Source of the DNA: an uncultured Bacteroides sp.
GTDB taxonomy: Bacteria; Bacteroidota; Bacteroidia; Bacteroidales; Bacteroidaceae
Direction of reading: 5' to 3'
Assembly (NCBI RefSeq): GCF_949298305.1
Contig: NZ_CASFWU010000055.1
Coordinates: 1-19,269 of the forward strand
Length of the DNA stretch: 19,269 nt
In this document: positions 1 through 6,966 of the stretch, in pieces
Layout: every line of letters begins with the position of its first letter
Position numbering within the stretch: position 1 is the first letter of the stretch
The notes under the pieces: generated by a model
Seen by the model: the letters and a program-made list of their open reading frames with translations, nothing else
Told to the model about the DNA's origin: nothing
Database searches by the model: none
Made by a program: the position numbers and the translations under genes

Positions 1-1
1 G

Positions 2-694
2 ACGGTCATCGACACCTATTCCAAAATCGGATTCGCCAAACTTTACGACAGGAAGAACGCGCTCGTGGCGGCGGACATGCTCAATGACAGGGTGGTTCCC
101 TTCTTCGAGCAGCACGACCTGAAACTGATGAGGATGCTCACGGACAGGGGAACCGAATACTGCGGAAACAGGGAAACACATGAATACGAGCTGTATCTGG
201 CCATCGAGGACATTGATCACTCCAAAATCAAGGCCAAGAGTCCGCAGACAAACGGCATCTGTGAACGCTTCAACAGGACTGTCCAGAACGAATTCTACGC
301 TATCGCTTTCAGAAAGAAGATATACACCTCGATAGAACAACTGCAGGCAGACCTCGACGCTTGGATGAACTCTTATAACACGCAAAGGACGCACTCCGGA
401 AAATACTGTTTCGGGAAAACACCCATGCAGACTTTCCTCGAAGGAATTGAGGTGGCAAGGAAATATCTGTTGCAGGATGCAGGGAAAATACAACCTGATA
501 AGCAGGTTATTGGCTCATCAGGTTGTGAGAGTGAGAATAGTTGCGTATCTTCGCAGATGGCATCGGACACTTTTTTGTTCGATAGTATAGAAAATGTCAG
601 AACAAGTCTTGACTATTACACCTTATACAAACAAATTATTACGACTTTTTATAAACTCTTGAATAGTATTTATTTAAGGTTGAAATATTTATAA
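2..694 (+). CDS. IS481-type transposase, 3' part (5' end outside window)
   Basis: The frame is open from the first bases, so the start lies upstream of the window. The product is the catalytic DDE (rve, integrase-core) region of an IS transposase that cuts and joins IS ends. Visible acidic residues: Asp in VIDTYSK at the left edge, Asp in MLTDRGTEYCG, and Glu in GICERFNRTVQNEF; the spacing and the following RTHSGKYCFGKTPMQTF block are typical of IS481-family enzymes in Bacteroides. The helix-turn-helix N-terminus is not in view. The last ~70 residues (after the FLEG motif) are less conserved in such enzymes. The final 25 bp overlap the end of the Nudix gene on the other strand, so the IS border lies at or before this point; I could not identify the terminal inverted repeat. 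Intact as far as seen. Confidence 0.85.
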   Translation, partial: TVIDTYSKIGFAKLYDRKNALVAADMLNDRVVPFFEQHDLKLMRMLTDRGTEYCGNRETHEYELYLAIEDIDHSKIKAKSPQTNGICERFNRTVQNEFYAIAFRKKIYTSIEQLQADLDAWMNSYNTQRTHSGKYCFGKTPMQTFLEGIEVARKYLLQDAGKIQPDKQVIGSSGCESENSCVSSQMASDTFLFDSIENVRTSLDYYTLYKQIITTFYKLLNSIYLRLKYL

Positions 695-1215
695 AGTGGA
701 GCAACCATCAATGATTGATAGATTTGGTCGTTCTCTAACAATGATTTAACCTCTGTTTCATTCATGAGGTGTACCGTCAATTCTTCCGTTTCGTCCAACG
801 ACTGATTGGATATTTTCTCTACACCTACAGCAAGAAAGCAATGTGTCAAGTTACTCATTGAACCTGGATTAGGGGCAATGGTCATTAACTTGCTCCATTC
901 GCCATTTCCGTAACCTGTTTCTTCAAGCAGTTCGCGTTGAGCCGCTTCAAGGGGCTGTTCGCCCTTCTCCATCACTCCACAAGGAAGTTCGATACTATTC
1001 ACACCTAATCCGTGACGGTATTGTTTCTCCATGATAAACTGACCGTTCTTAGTTATTGCGATTACATTCACCCAATCCGGGTATTCAAGGACATAGTACT
1101 CCTCTATGATGCGCCCATCGGGCAACTCTACTTTGTCACGTCTTGCCGTAAGCCACGGTCTCTGAATGATGTATTCTCTGTCGAGAACTTTCCATTTGCT
1201 AAGTTTATTGTCCAT
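670..1215 (-). CDS. Nudix hydrolase, ADP-ribose pyrophosphatase-like
   Basis: 181 aa, the usual size for NudF/ADP-ribose pyrophosphatase-type Nudix enzymes, which split a nucleoside diphosphate linked to another moiety using Mg2+. The 23-residue Nudix box runs from Gly80 to Tyr102 and fits GX5EX7REUXEEXGU fully (GVMEKGE ... RELLEETGY), so catalytic Glu residues are present. The upstream QYRHGLGVNSIELPCG segment is the strand-loop seen in ADP-ribose/sugar-nucleotide hydrolases. The exact substrate cannot be read from sequence. ATG at 1213-1215 lies inside the 3' end of the HAD gene (11-nt overlap), so the two are probably translated from one message. Base composition is AT-rich compared with genes beyond 3000, suggesting it arrived with the accessory segment. 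Confidence 0.87.
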   Translation of the reverse strand: MDNKLSKWKVLDREYIIQRPWLTARRDKVELPDGRIIEEYYVLEYPDWVNVIAITKNGQFIMEKQYRHGLGVNSIELPCGVMEKGEQPLEAAQRELLEETGYGNGEWSKLMTIAPNPGSMSNLTHCFLAVGVEKISNQSLDETEELTVHLMNETEVKSLLENDQIYQSLMVAPLYKYFNLK

Positions 1216-1831
1216 ATTCTATTACTATATCATTGGGTGTATTGAATCTGTATTCACTGTTGATACCTGCACTATTACGGCATCCCCACAATGCAAGTCC
1301 GAAATCAACTCCTGCCGAATGAGCACATTGACTATCATATTCCGTGTCGCCAATATAAACGACTTCTTCCGCAAGGATTTGATTCCGATTTAGGTATGTC
1401 AATATAGGGTCAGGATATGGCTTGGGCTTAGGTGAATCATCCACACAGATGATGGAATCAAAGTAATGACTAACTCTGTGAGGTACAAAATCCGTCTCAA
1501 ACTCAGACTTCGTTTTAGAAGTTATTATCCCCAAGCGATAACCTTTATCGCGTAACGCTGACAACATTTTACTTATTCCATCAAACAGACCTATACTATT
1601 GTGGTATTTCTGCATCATCTCGTTCCAATATCCGTTGGCTCCTATCGTATCCACAATTCCTAATCTTTCAAGAGCAACTTCACCAGGTATTCCCAAAGCA
1701 AAGCATAACTTATCTGTTGGGATAGATGTATGTGAATACTGCATTACAGTATCTTGTAAACTATGCAAAACAGCAAATTCAGTGTCAAGTAAAGTTCCGT
1801 CAACATCGAATATTATATGCTTGTATTTCAT
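1205..1831 (-). CDS. HAD-superfamily phosphatase, Gph/PGMB-like
   Basis: 208 aa haloacid dehalogenase hydrolase of the phosphoglycolate phosphatase/beta-phosphoglucomutase type. Motif I is FDVDGTLLDT with nucleophile Asp9 and acid/base Asp11; motif II is IITSK (Ser105); the motif III Lys lies in SPKPKPYPDP (~135-137); motif IV is GDTEYD (Asp162, Asp166). An alpha-helical cap occupies about residues 16-85. It should remove phosphate from a small phosphorylated metabolite in the cytoplasm; substrate unknown. First gene of a two-gene operon with the Nudix gene. A Bacteroides-type promoter lies ~30-60 bp upstream. A phosphatase paired with a Nudix hydrolase suggests stepwise breakdown of a nucleotide or sugar nucleotide, but this is inference. 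Confidence 0.88.
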   Translation of the reverse strand: MKYKHIIFDVDGTLLDTEFAVLHSLQDTVMQYSHTSIPTDKLCFALGIPGEVALERLGIVDTIGANGYWNEMMQKYHNSIGLFDGISKMLSALRDKGYRLGIITSKTKSEFETDFVPHRVSHYFDSIICVDDSPKPKPYPDPILTYLNRNQILAEEVVYIGDTEYDSQCAHSAGVDFGLALWGCRNSAGINSEYRFNTPNDIVIEYGQ

Positions 1832-1859
1832 TGGCTTCTGTAAAAACTTGATTATAACA

Positions 1860-1892
1860 CAAAAGTACTCAAAATATAATGTAATAACGAAA
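1860..1892 (-). promoter_or_regulatory. Promoter for HAD-Nudix operon
   Basis: On the minus strand, TACTTTTG (1860-1867) matches the Bacteroides -7 consensus TAnnTTTG. TTTC (1889-1892) stands 21 bp upstream in place of the -33 TTTG. The expected transcript start is near 1853, about 20 nt before the HAD start codon. Confidence 0.55.
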
Positions 1893-1908
1893 ATGAAGAA
1901 ATATTATT

Positions 1909-1938
1909 TTTCTGTCCGCAATTCTTTTAGTACCTTTG
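1909..1938 (+). promoter_or_regulatory. Possible plus-strand promoter before IS982-type remnant
   Basis: TACCTTTG (1931-1938) is a full match to the Bacteroides -7 box on the plus strand, with TTTC 18 bp upstream (1909-1912), slightly short spacing. It would read into the decayed transposase at ~2055-2386 and may be a relic of the element's own promoter. Confidence 0.3.
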
Positions 1939-2054
1939 TGGCATCAGAGTTGTCACATTGAAGCATAACAATGAAGAACTCAGAAATACGAACGGTTGCT
2001 ATCTCATTACCCAATTTTCAAGCAATCCGACCAACCGATTTATTCTAAGCGAGT

Positions 2055-2386
2055 TATCTTCTCTTGCAAAAGTTACAAAAATTTTCTGTATTGCAGACGA
2101 TTTCTGCAAGGTATTTGAGAAAAGCGCTTCCGATTTCTCTTAAAGACGGATGTTTCCTATTCCAAACGTAACCGTAAATGCAGTATGAGCGAAAGCGAGA
2201 TAATCACCATTTTTCATCTGCTTTCACATGGGTCAGTTTTGTAATTTCAAACATTATTATCTTAATCACGTGGCAACCGCCTTATCCTCCGACTTTCCGG
2301 AATTGCTTTCTTATAGCCGTTTTAGCCAAATCGAGCACAGGGTCATCATTCCCTTGGTGATGTTCATCCGCCTGATCGGTTTCTAG
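2055..2386 (+). pseudogene. Degenerate IS982-type transposase, N-terminal fragment with two frameshifts
   Basis: Three short reading frames join into one protein resembling IS982-family transposases of Bacteroidota. Segment 1 (about 2066-2121) reads KVTKIFCIADDFCKVFEK. Segment 2, shifted by one base (about 2119-2238), contains KRNRKCSMSESEIITIFHLL. Segment 3, shifted again (2240-2386), contains CNFKHYYLNHV and PELLSYSRFSQIEHR and ends at a TAG. The order and wording of these blocks match the N-terminal third of the family. The C-terminal two thirds, with the DDE catalytic residues, is missing. No terminal inverted repeats were identified. The element cannot encode a working transposase. Family assignment is from recalled family sequences, not a search. 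The plus-strand ORF starting at 1958 continues into segment 1; its first ~100 bases look like element leader rather than protein. Confidence 0.68.
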
Positions 2387-2497
2387 CTTTTTTATGCTGG
2401 AATCCCATTTATCAGGGTATCGGCTTAACTCCTTAGCCACTTAACTACCAAGTTCAGTAACTTAAGTTAAATGAATATGCTTGAGTCGGATAGGTGA

Positions 2498-2528
2498 CAT
2501 AAATTGTATGGTAAAATTACCATTTATG
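2498..2528. repeat. Inverted repeat with TGGTAA/TTACCA core
   Basis: TGGTAA-AA-TTACCA (2509-2522) is a perfect inverted repeat, enclosed by CATAAA (2498-2503) and TTTATG (2523-2528). No T-run follows on either side, so it is not an obvious terminator; an operator or element end is possible. Confidence 0.45.
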
Positions 2529-2579
2529 CCTTCTTCTTCAATGAATGATTCCTTGAGCGCTGTAAGACGGTATAGGGGA

Positions 2580-2657
2580 AGGTTTGAAACCTAAGGGTCT
2601 TATGTTTGAAACATAGACCCCTTATGTTTGAAACATAGGCCCCTTAGGGTTAAACCT
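2580..2657. repeat. Four short palindromes at exact 22-bp spacing
   Basis: GTTTGAAAC occurs at 2582-2590, 2604-2612 and 2626-2634, and a variant GGTTAAACC at 2648-2656. Each start is 22 bp after the previous one. Units 2 and 3 are the longer perfect palindrome TATGTTTGAAACATA; unit 1 is AGGTTTGAAACCT. The spacers (AAGGGTC, GACCCCTT, GGCCCCTTAGGG) are also partly complementary, so larger nested hairpins are possible. Too short and too closely spaced for CRISPR. Confidence 0.8.
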
Positions 2658-2941
2658 CATTTTTGGGGAGCGAGACCAACTGAAGTACGACTTGTCTCTC
2701 TATTGTCAAGAAAATGTACTATTGCAAGGTGGGAAAGATTGTTTCAGCAAGTAAATCCGGCATGACCTCAAGGGGCCAGGATGATTTCCTGTATATAACT
2801 TTCTGAGCAATGCGTTCTCGTAGACAAAATAATAGTGCATAAAGGTCTTCAAACGGCATGTGCAAAATAAGCACTTTTTGCAAGTGTATTCAGGATAGAG
2901 AATTTCTTACTCCAAATGTCGGATGAATCCCAAAAGAAATG

Positions 2942-2986
2942 TAAGAAAATTCCCAGCAGACGCATAACAGCTGCCTGTTGGGAATT
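2942..2986 (-). terminator. Intrinsic terminator of SIS-pfkB operon
   Basis: On the minus strand, 24 bp past the pfkB stop codon, arm AATTCCCAACAG (2986-2975) pairs with CTGCTGGGAATT (2959-2948), 11 of 12 positions, followed by TTTTCTT. The position and the T-rich tail fit a rho-independent terminator. Confidence 0.75.
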
Positions 2987-3009
2987 CCTGTTTTGTGTGT
3001 TGTGAGCAC

Positions 3010-3936
3010 CTACAGCTTGTGTTTCTTCGCAAACTCCCCGGACACCGAGTTGCTGAAACTGCGGCAGACATCGGCGGCAAACTCAATGCCGCAGCGGATG
3101 ATCTTGTCCCACGTGGCCTCGTCCAGCCCGGCATACAGCTCTTCGCGGCGGATGTCGTATTTCAACAGTCCGTAGATGATGCCCGCGTTGAAGTTGTCGC
3201 CTGCTCCCACGGTGCTGACGGCTTCCATGGGCTCTATGGAATAGTTTTTGACGAGTTTGTCCGTACGCAGCGCCACTTGTTCACCTCCGGCGGTGCAGAG
3301 GAAGTTGGGACAGTAGAACTTGATTTTATCTTTATAGATTTTGTCGGCATCGCGCAGATTGTACATGTAGTAGAAGTCTTCCTGCGAGCCGCGCACGATG
3401 TCGGCATACTCCAGGTTCTCGATGATGGTGGGCGCCAGCTTGATGGCCTCTTCCTTGTGCGAGGCGCGGAAGTTGGGGTCGTAGTAGACGATGGCCTTCC
3501 GTTCGCGTGCCCGGTCCAGCAGTTCCAGTATCTTGTCGCGCAGCACGGGGTTCAGGGCATAGTAGGAGCCTATGACTACAATGTCATCTTCCTCCAGTTC
3601 CGGAAAAACCACGTCCAGCCGTTGCTTGGGATAGTCTTTGTAGAAGATGTATTCGGCGTCGCTGTGTTCGTTGAGGAAGGCGAGCGATACGGGCGACTTG
3701 CCGTCGGGGAACACATTGACGTGTTCGGTGGACAGGCCGTTGTCGCGCATGAATTGCAGGATGATGTTGCCTACGTGGTCGTTGCCCGTCTCGCTGATGA
3801 AGAGGACGGGAACGCCTACCCGTGCCAGCGACACGATGCCGTTGAACACGGAGCCTCCGGGCACGGCAGCCGTGGGCCGCCCGCCCTGGAAAATGATGTC
3901 GAGAATGGTTTCGCCGATGCCGATTACTTTTCGCAT
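3010..3936 (-). CDS. PfkB-family carbohydrate kinase
   Basis: 308 aa, the usual length of ribokinase/fructokinase-type PfkB enzymes that phosphorylate a sugar or sugar-like substrate with ATP in the cytoplasm. The N-terminus has IGIGETILDI and the substrate-binding PGGSVFN motif (26-32). DPNFR lies at 153-157. The C-terminal signature is STVGAGDNFNAG (241-252) with anion-hole GAGD and catalytic base Asp247; the usual Asp/Asn of DTxGAGD is Ser241 here. The ATG at 3934-3936 overlaps the SIS gene end by 13 nt, so the two are probably translationally coupled. The partner suggests a phosphosugar branch, possibly linked to arabinose-5-phosphate/Kdo or to fructose-type sugars; specificity cannot be read from sequence. 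A terminator follows. Confidence 0.9.
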   Translation of the reverse strand: MRKVIGIGETILDIIFQGGRPTAAVPGGSVFNGIVSLARVGVPVLFISETGNDHVGNIILQFMRDNGLSTEHVNVFPDGKSPVSLAFLNEHSDAEYIFYKDYPKQRLDVVFPELEEDDIVVIGSYYALNPVLRDKILELLDRARERKAIVYYDPNFRASHKEEAIKLAPTIIENLEYADIVRGSQEDFYYMYNLRDADKIYKDKIKFYCPNFLCTAGGEQVALRTDKLVKNYSIEPMEAVSTVGAGDNFNAGIIYGLLKYDIRREELYAGLDEATWDKIIRCGIEFAADVCRSFSNSVSGEFAKKHKL

Positions 3937-4532
3937 AATGATCTTGATTTTTCTCCGAGGTAGCCGCCGTGGTGGCGTTTGGAATAGTCTTCAATGGTAA
4001 AGCCGGTCTGCTTCATGGTCTGTACCACCAGAATGTCGCCGATGACGGTCATTACCGTGGTCGAGGTGGTGGGAGTCATGCCCAGGGCGCAGACTTCCTT
4101 CGGGCTTCCGGTGCTCAGGCAGACGGTGGCCTCCTGGGCCAGCGGGCTGTCGGGGTTGCCGGTGATGACGATGAATTTGAGTTCCGGGTTCAAGTTGTGT
4201 GCCAACTGGGTCAGTTCCACAATCTCGCGTGTCTTTCCGGAGTTGGAGATGAGCAGCAGCAGGTCGTTCTCCTGCAGGATGCCCAAATCGCCGTGCTGTG
4301 CCTCGCTGGGATGAAGGAATACGGCGGGAATGCCGGTCGAGCAGAAGGTGGTGGCTATGTTCATGGCAATCTGTCCGGCCTTACCCATGCCGGAAGTCAC
4401 CAGCTTGCCTTTTCGTATGTGAACATGGTCTACAATCAGCGCTACTGCTTTCTCGTATGCGTCCGTCACCGGGATGTTCAGTACGGCCTGTGCCTCTTGG
4501 CGCAAAAGTTCTTGAATGGATGCTGTCATCAT
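3924..4532 (-). CDS. SIS-domain sugar-phosphate isomerase, KdsD/KpsF-like without CBS domains
   Basis: 202 aa from the ATG at 4530-4532, preceded by AAAAGAAGAAAC; the longer open frame to 4655 has no family resemblance. The whole protein is one SIS domain closely following arabinose-5-phosphate isomerases: SGMGKAGQIAMNIATTFCSTG (from residue 47), HPSEAQHGDLG with His74 and His80, ISNSGKTRE (95-103), PTTSTTVMTVIGD (154-166) and HHGGYLG (187-193). Family members of ~320 aa carry two CBS domains after the SIS domain; these are absent. Arabinose-5-phosphate isomerase converts ribulose-5-phosphate to arabinose-5-phosphate, the precursor of Kdo for LPS. CBS-less forms are known in Bacteroides from memory. 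First gene of the operon with pfkB. No clear -7/-33 promoter was found; the leader toward the M16 gene is ~170 bp. Confidence 0.85.
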   Translation of the reverse strand: MMTASIQELLRQEAQAVLNIPVTDAYEKAVALIVDHVHIRKGKLVTSGMGKAGQIAMNIATTFCSTGIPAVFLHPSEAQHGDLGILQENDLLLLISNSGKTREIVELTQLAHNLNPELKFIVITGNPDSPLAQEATVCLSTGSPKEVCALGMTPTTSTTVMTVIGDILVVQTMKQTGFTIEDYSKRHHGGYLGEKSRSLCEK

Positions 4533-4667
4533 GTTTCTTCTTTTGAAATTCCGGGACTCCGTCCGGTTGCTGCCTGCGCATCCTGAATGGGCTTGCGGGG
4601 CTTCCTTGGCAGAGGTTCCAATATGCAAATATCTGCAATTTTCCATAAACCGCAATAAGTTTTATTG

Positions 4668-4675
4668 TATTTTTG
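4668..4675 (+). promoter_or_regulatory. Candidate -7 box for M16 peptidase gene
   Basis: TATTTTTG is a full match to TAnnTTTG, 26 bp before the M16 start codon. The best upstream element, TTTC at 4640-4643, is 24 bp away, longer than the usual 19-21, so this is a partial promoter match. Confidence 0.4.
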
Positions 4676-4701
4676 CTGCCTCAATCAGTGGAAACGTTGG
4701 A

Positions 4702-5958
4702 ATGAAGAAGTTAGAGCAATTTCAGACAGAAGAGCAGTACAACCTGCATACGCTGCCCAACGGCCTGCGCATCATACACCAGCCGCTGGCATCGCGCGTG
4801 GCCTATTGCGGCTTTGCCGTCGACGCCGGTACGCGCGACGAACTGGAGCAGGAGCAGGGCATGGCCCATTTTGTAGAGCACCTGATTTTTAAAGGCACGC
4901 GGAAACGGCGGGCCTGGCACATCCTGAACCGCATGGAGAATGTGGGCGGAGACCTCAACGCCTATACCAACAAGGAGGAGACGGTCGTCTACTCGGCCTT
5001 CCTGGCCGAACACTTCGGCCGTGCCTTCGAGCTGCTGGCCGACATCGTGTTCCATTCCACCTTCCCGCAGCGCGAGATTGAGAAGGAGACGGAGGTCATC
5101 ATTGACGAAATACAGTCTTACGAGGACAACCCGGCCGAGCTGATATTCGACGACTTCGAGGACCTCATCTTCCGCGGCCATCCGCTGGGGCGGAACATTC
5201 TGGGCAAGCCCGACCTGCTGCGCACCTTCCGGACCGAGGATGCGGCCGGCTTTACCCGCCGTTACTACCGGCCCGGGAATGCCGTGTTCTTTGTCTTGGG
5301 CAATGTGGACTTCCGCCAGGTGGTGCGGATGGCCGGGAAATGGGTGGGCGACCTGCCCGCGTCGGCCTCGGCGGAAGGCTGCCGGCGCACCCCGCCGCCC
5401 CTGTATGTGCCCGACCGCGTCGTGATGGACAAAGGCACCAACCAGGCGCATGTGATGATAGGCGGACGCGGCTACAACGCTTACGACGAAAGGCGGACCG
5501 CTCTCTACCTGCTGAACAATATCCTGGGCGGCCCCGGCATGAACAGCCGCCTGAACCTCTCGCTGCGCGAGCGCCGCGGACTGGTGTATAACGTCGAATC
5601 CAACCTGACGGCTTACACCGACACGGGCACCTTCTGCATCTACTTCGGATGCGACCCCGGCGACGCGGACCTGTGTACCCACATTGTCTACAAGGAACTG
5701 AAGCGCCTGCGCGACAACCGCCTGACCTCGGCGCAGCTGGCCGCTGCACAGAAGCAACTGATAGGGCAGATCGGAGTGGCTTCGGACAACAACGAGAACA
5801 ATGCCCTGGGCATGGCCAAGACCTTCCTGCACTACAACCGCTACGAGTCGCAGGCCGCCGTCTGCCGCCGCATCGGCGAGCTTACTTCCTCCCAGCTGCT
5901 GGAAGTGGCGAATGAGGTGCTGGAAGAGAATTACCTCTCAAAACTGGTCTATCTCTGA
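4702..5958 (+). CDS. M16-family zinc metallopeptidase (processing-peptidase-like)
   Basis: 418 aa from the ATG at 4702. The open frame extends upstream to 4516, but that part reads through the SIS start region and has no family match, and MKKLEQF directly precedes the conserved domain. The inverted zinc motif HxxEH is HFVEH (His56, Glu59, His60), with the third ligand Glu136 in IIDEIQSYEDNP exactly 76 residues after His60, as in mitochondrial processing peptidase/pitrilysin relatives. The second half carries the inactive M16 repeat with LSLRERRGLVYNV, the Arg/Tyr pair that binds substrate. Length fits a single-clamp-half M16B peptidase that works as a dimer. No signal peptide is evident, so cytoplasmic action is likely. 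Transcribed away from the SIS-pfkB operon. Confidence 0.92.
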   Translation: MKKLEQFQTEEQYNLHTLPNGLRIIHQPLASRVAYCGFAVDAGTRDELEQEQGMAHFVEHLIFKGTRKRRAWHILNRMENVGGDLNAYTNKEETVVYSAFLAEHFGRAFELLADIVFHSTFPQREIEKETEVIIDEIQSYEDNPAELIFDDFEDLIFRGHPLGRNILGKPDLLRTFRTEDAAGFTRRYYRPGNAVFFVLGNVDFRQVVRMAGKWVGDLPASASAEGCRRTPPPLYVPDRVVMDKGTNQAHVMIGGRGYNAYDERRTALYLLNNILGGPGMNSRLNLSLRERRGLVYNVESNLTAYTDTGTFCIYFGCDPGDADLCTHIVYKELKRLRDNRLTSAQLAAAQKQLIGQIGVASDNNENNALGMAKTFLHYNRYESQAAVCRRIGELTSSQLLEVANEVLEENYLSKLVYL

Positions 5959-5966
5959 TGCCCCGT

Positions 5967-5994
5967 CCCGTCTGGTTTCTTTGATTTTGACGGG
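5967..5994 (+). terminator. Weak hairpin after M16 gene
   Basis: CCCGTC (5967-5972) can pair with GACGGG (5989-5994) 8 bp beyond the stop codon. The 16-nt loop and lack of a T-run make it a poor intrinsic terminator. Confidence 0.25.
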
Positions 5995-6040
5995 AAGAAT
6001 GCATTTATAATGGAAAACTGTCAATTTAATTTGCGATTTA

Positions 6041-6072
6041 TTTGCTTTTTTGAATATCTTCCTTTACTTTTG
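6041..6072 (+). promoter_or_regulatory. Strong Bacteroides-type promoter for beta-barrel gene
   Basis: TTTG (6041-6044), a 20-bp spacer and TACTTTTG (6065-6072) match the Bacteroides -33/-7 consensus completely. The transcript would start near 6079, about 20 nt before the ATG at 6102. Confidence 0.8.
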
Positions 6073-6101
6073 ATGTCATTAATCCATTAAATTGATAGCT
6101 T

Positions 6102-6587
6102 ATGAAAAAGTTTTTAGTACTCTTGATCGCTATGATTGCTTACGGTTCGGCATCGTTTGCACAGAAGGGACAGTCTGAAGCAGGTGTTTATTTCAACTAC
6201 GGTACTGAAATGAATATCGGTTTGGGTGTGAAATACCGTTATAGTTTTACTGACAACTGGCGCATTGAGCCGGCTTTCAACTACTTCTTCAAGCATGACT
6301 ACGTTTCCATGTGGGACTTGGGTGCCAATGTCCATTATCTTTTCCCGGTTGCAGAGGCAATAAAAATTTATCCGTTAGCGGGATTGCATTATGCCAATGC
6401 CACAGCCCATGTGAAGGATTTAGGTGCTGATAAGAATGAAAGTGATGGCAAACTGGGTGTTAATGTTGGTGTAGGAGCCGATTTCAAGGTAGCTCCTTCT
6501 TTGGCAATTGATGTTGAAGCCAAATATCAGATTATTAGCGACTTCGACCAATTCGTTATCAGTGCGGGCATTACGTATAGTTTCTGA
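6102..6587 (+). CDS. Small outer-membrane beta-barrel protein (OmpX/opacity-like)
   Basis: 161 aa. The N-terminus is a signal peptide: MKK, a hydrophobic stretch (~4-15), then SFAQ with likely cleavage after Ala20. The mature part alternates polar and hydrophobic residues with many aromatic strand ends (AGVYFNYG, GLGVKYRYSF, RIEPAFNYFF, LGANVHYLFP, IYPLAGLHYA, LGVNVGVGADF, IDVEAKYQI, FVISAGITYSF) and ends in Phe, the C-terminal signal used for outer-membrane insertion. About eight strands fit a small OmpX/OmpW-type barrel. It lies alone with its own strong promoter and strong terminator, and its codons are less GC-rich than its neighbours, as expected for a highly expressed gene. Function beyond outer-membrane placement (adhesion, small-molecule passage, envelope stability) is not readable. 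Confidence 0.82.
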   Translation: MKKFLVLLIAMIAYGSASFAQKGQSEAGVYFNYGTEMNIGLGVKYRYSFTDNWRIEPAFNYFFKHDYVSMWDLGANVHYLFPVAEAIKIYPLAGLHYANATAHVKDLGADKNESDGKLGVNVGVGADFKVAPSLAIDVEAKYQIISDFDQFVISAGITYSF

Positions 6588-6671
6588 TAGGACTGAATTC
6601 TCACCATAATTTGCTGCGTTTTGCAGGAAAATGCTGATTCCTTCCTTAAGGAAGAACTCGATATTCGGACG

Positions 6672-6708
6672 AAGGCTGTCTCAAATGAGTTTTGGGACAG
6701 CCTTTTTT
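6672..6708 (+). terminator. Strong intrinsic terminator after beta-barrel gene
   Basis: AAGGCTGTC (6672-6680) pairs with GACAGCCTT (6696-6704); the stem can extend inward through TCAAA/TTTGG. A run of six T follows (6703-6708). It lies 84 bp after the stop codon. A perfect TTCCTTAAGGAA palindrome sits just upstream at 6642-6653. Confidence 0.85.
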
Positions 6709-6966
6709 ATGGAGGGAAATCGAACATCATTCCGGAGGCTGTGTGAAAATATTGTCTCTTCGTGCGGTTCCGTACGGCAGAAACACGGCGTTTCGCTTCT
6801 TTCGGTGCGTGGCTTTTCCGTTCAGGCGAGTACATTCGCTGTGTATGCCGGAAACGTAAAAATGCTTGCAAAAAGTCGCCGTAATGGGGCATTTGCTGAC
6901 AAGTCCTTTTTGCGGAAACTGCAAGATGGAGGCCGGGAAACGCTTTCCGGGCTGCTTGGAGGGGGG

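Larger units (their letters stand above)
2387..3009. other. Gene-poor AT-rich interval, 620 bp
   Basis: No convincing full gene. It holds a small inverted repeat (2498-2528), the 22-bp-phased palindrome array (2580-2657), a few short open frames on both strands (plus 2714-2806, 30 aa; minus 2719-2859, 46 aa; minus 2462 to ~2592), and near its right end the terminator of the SIS-pfkB operon (2942-2986). The short minus-strand frames may be remains of a decayed gene; I do not recognise them. Composition changes from AT-rich to GC-rich at about 2900-3000, marking the edge of the accessory segment. Confidence 0.6.

Noticed and set aside
2580..2657. Palindrome array considered as a CRISPR array
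   Set aside because: Repeat cores are about 9-15 bp with spacers of similar sequence only 7-13 bp long, and no cas genes are present.
2995..3963. 322-aa plus-strand open frame opposite the PfkB kinase gene
   Set aside because: The PfkB signatures lie on the minus strand, which also has the operon terminator.
4533..4655. N-terminal extension of the SIS protein to 4655
   Set aside because: The extra 41 residues lack family likeness and tandem ATG codons at 4527-4532 with an A/G-rich leader fit the conserved start.
4711..5832. 373-aa minus-strand open frame opposite the M16 peptidase gene
   Set aside because: The plus strand carries HxxEH and the third zinc ligand at the right spacing; the antisense frame has no motif.
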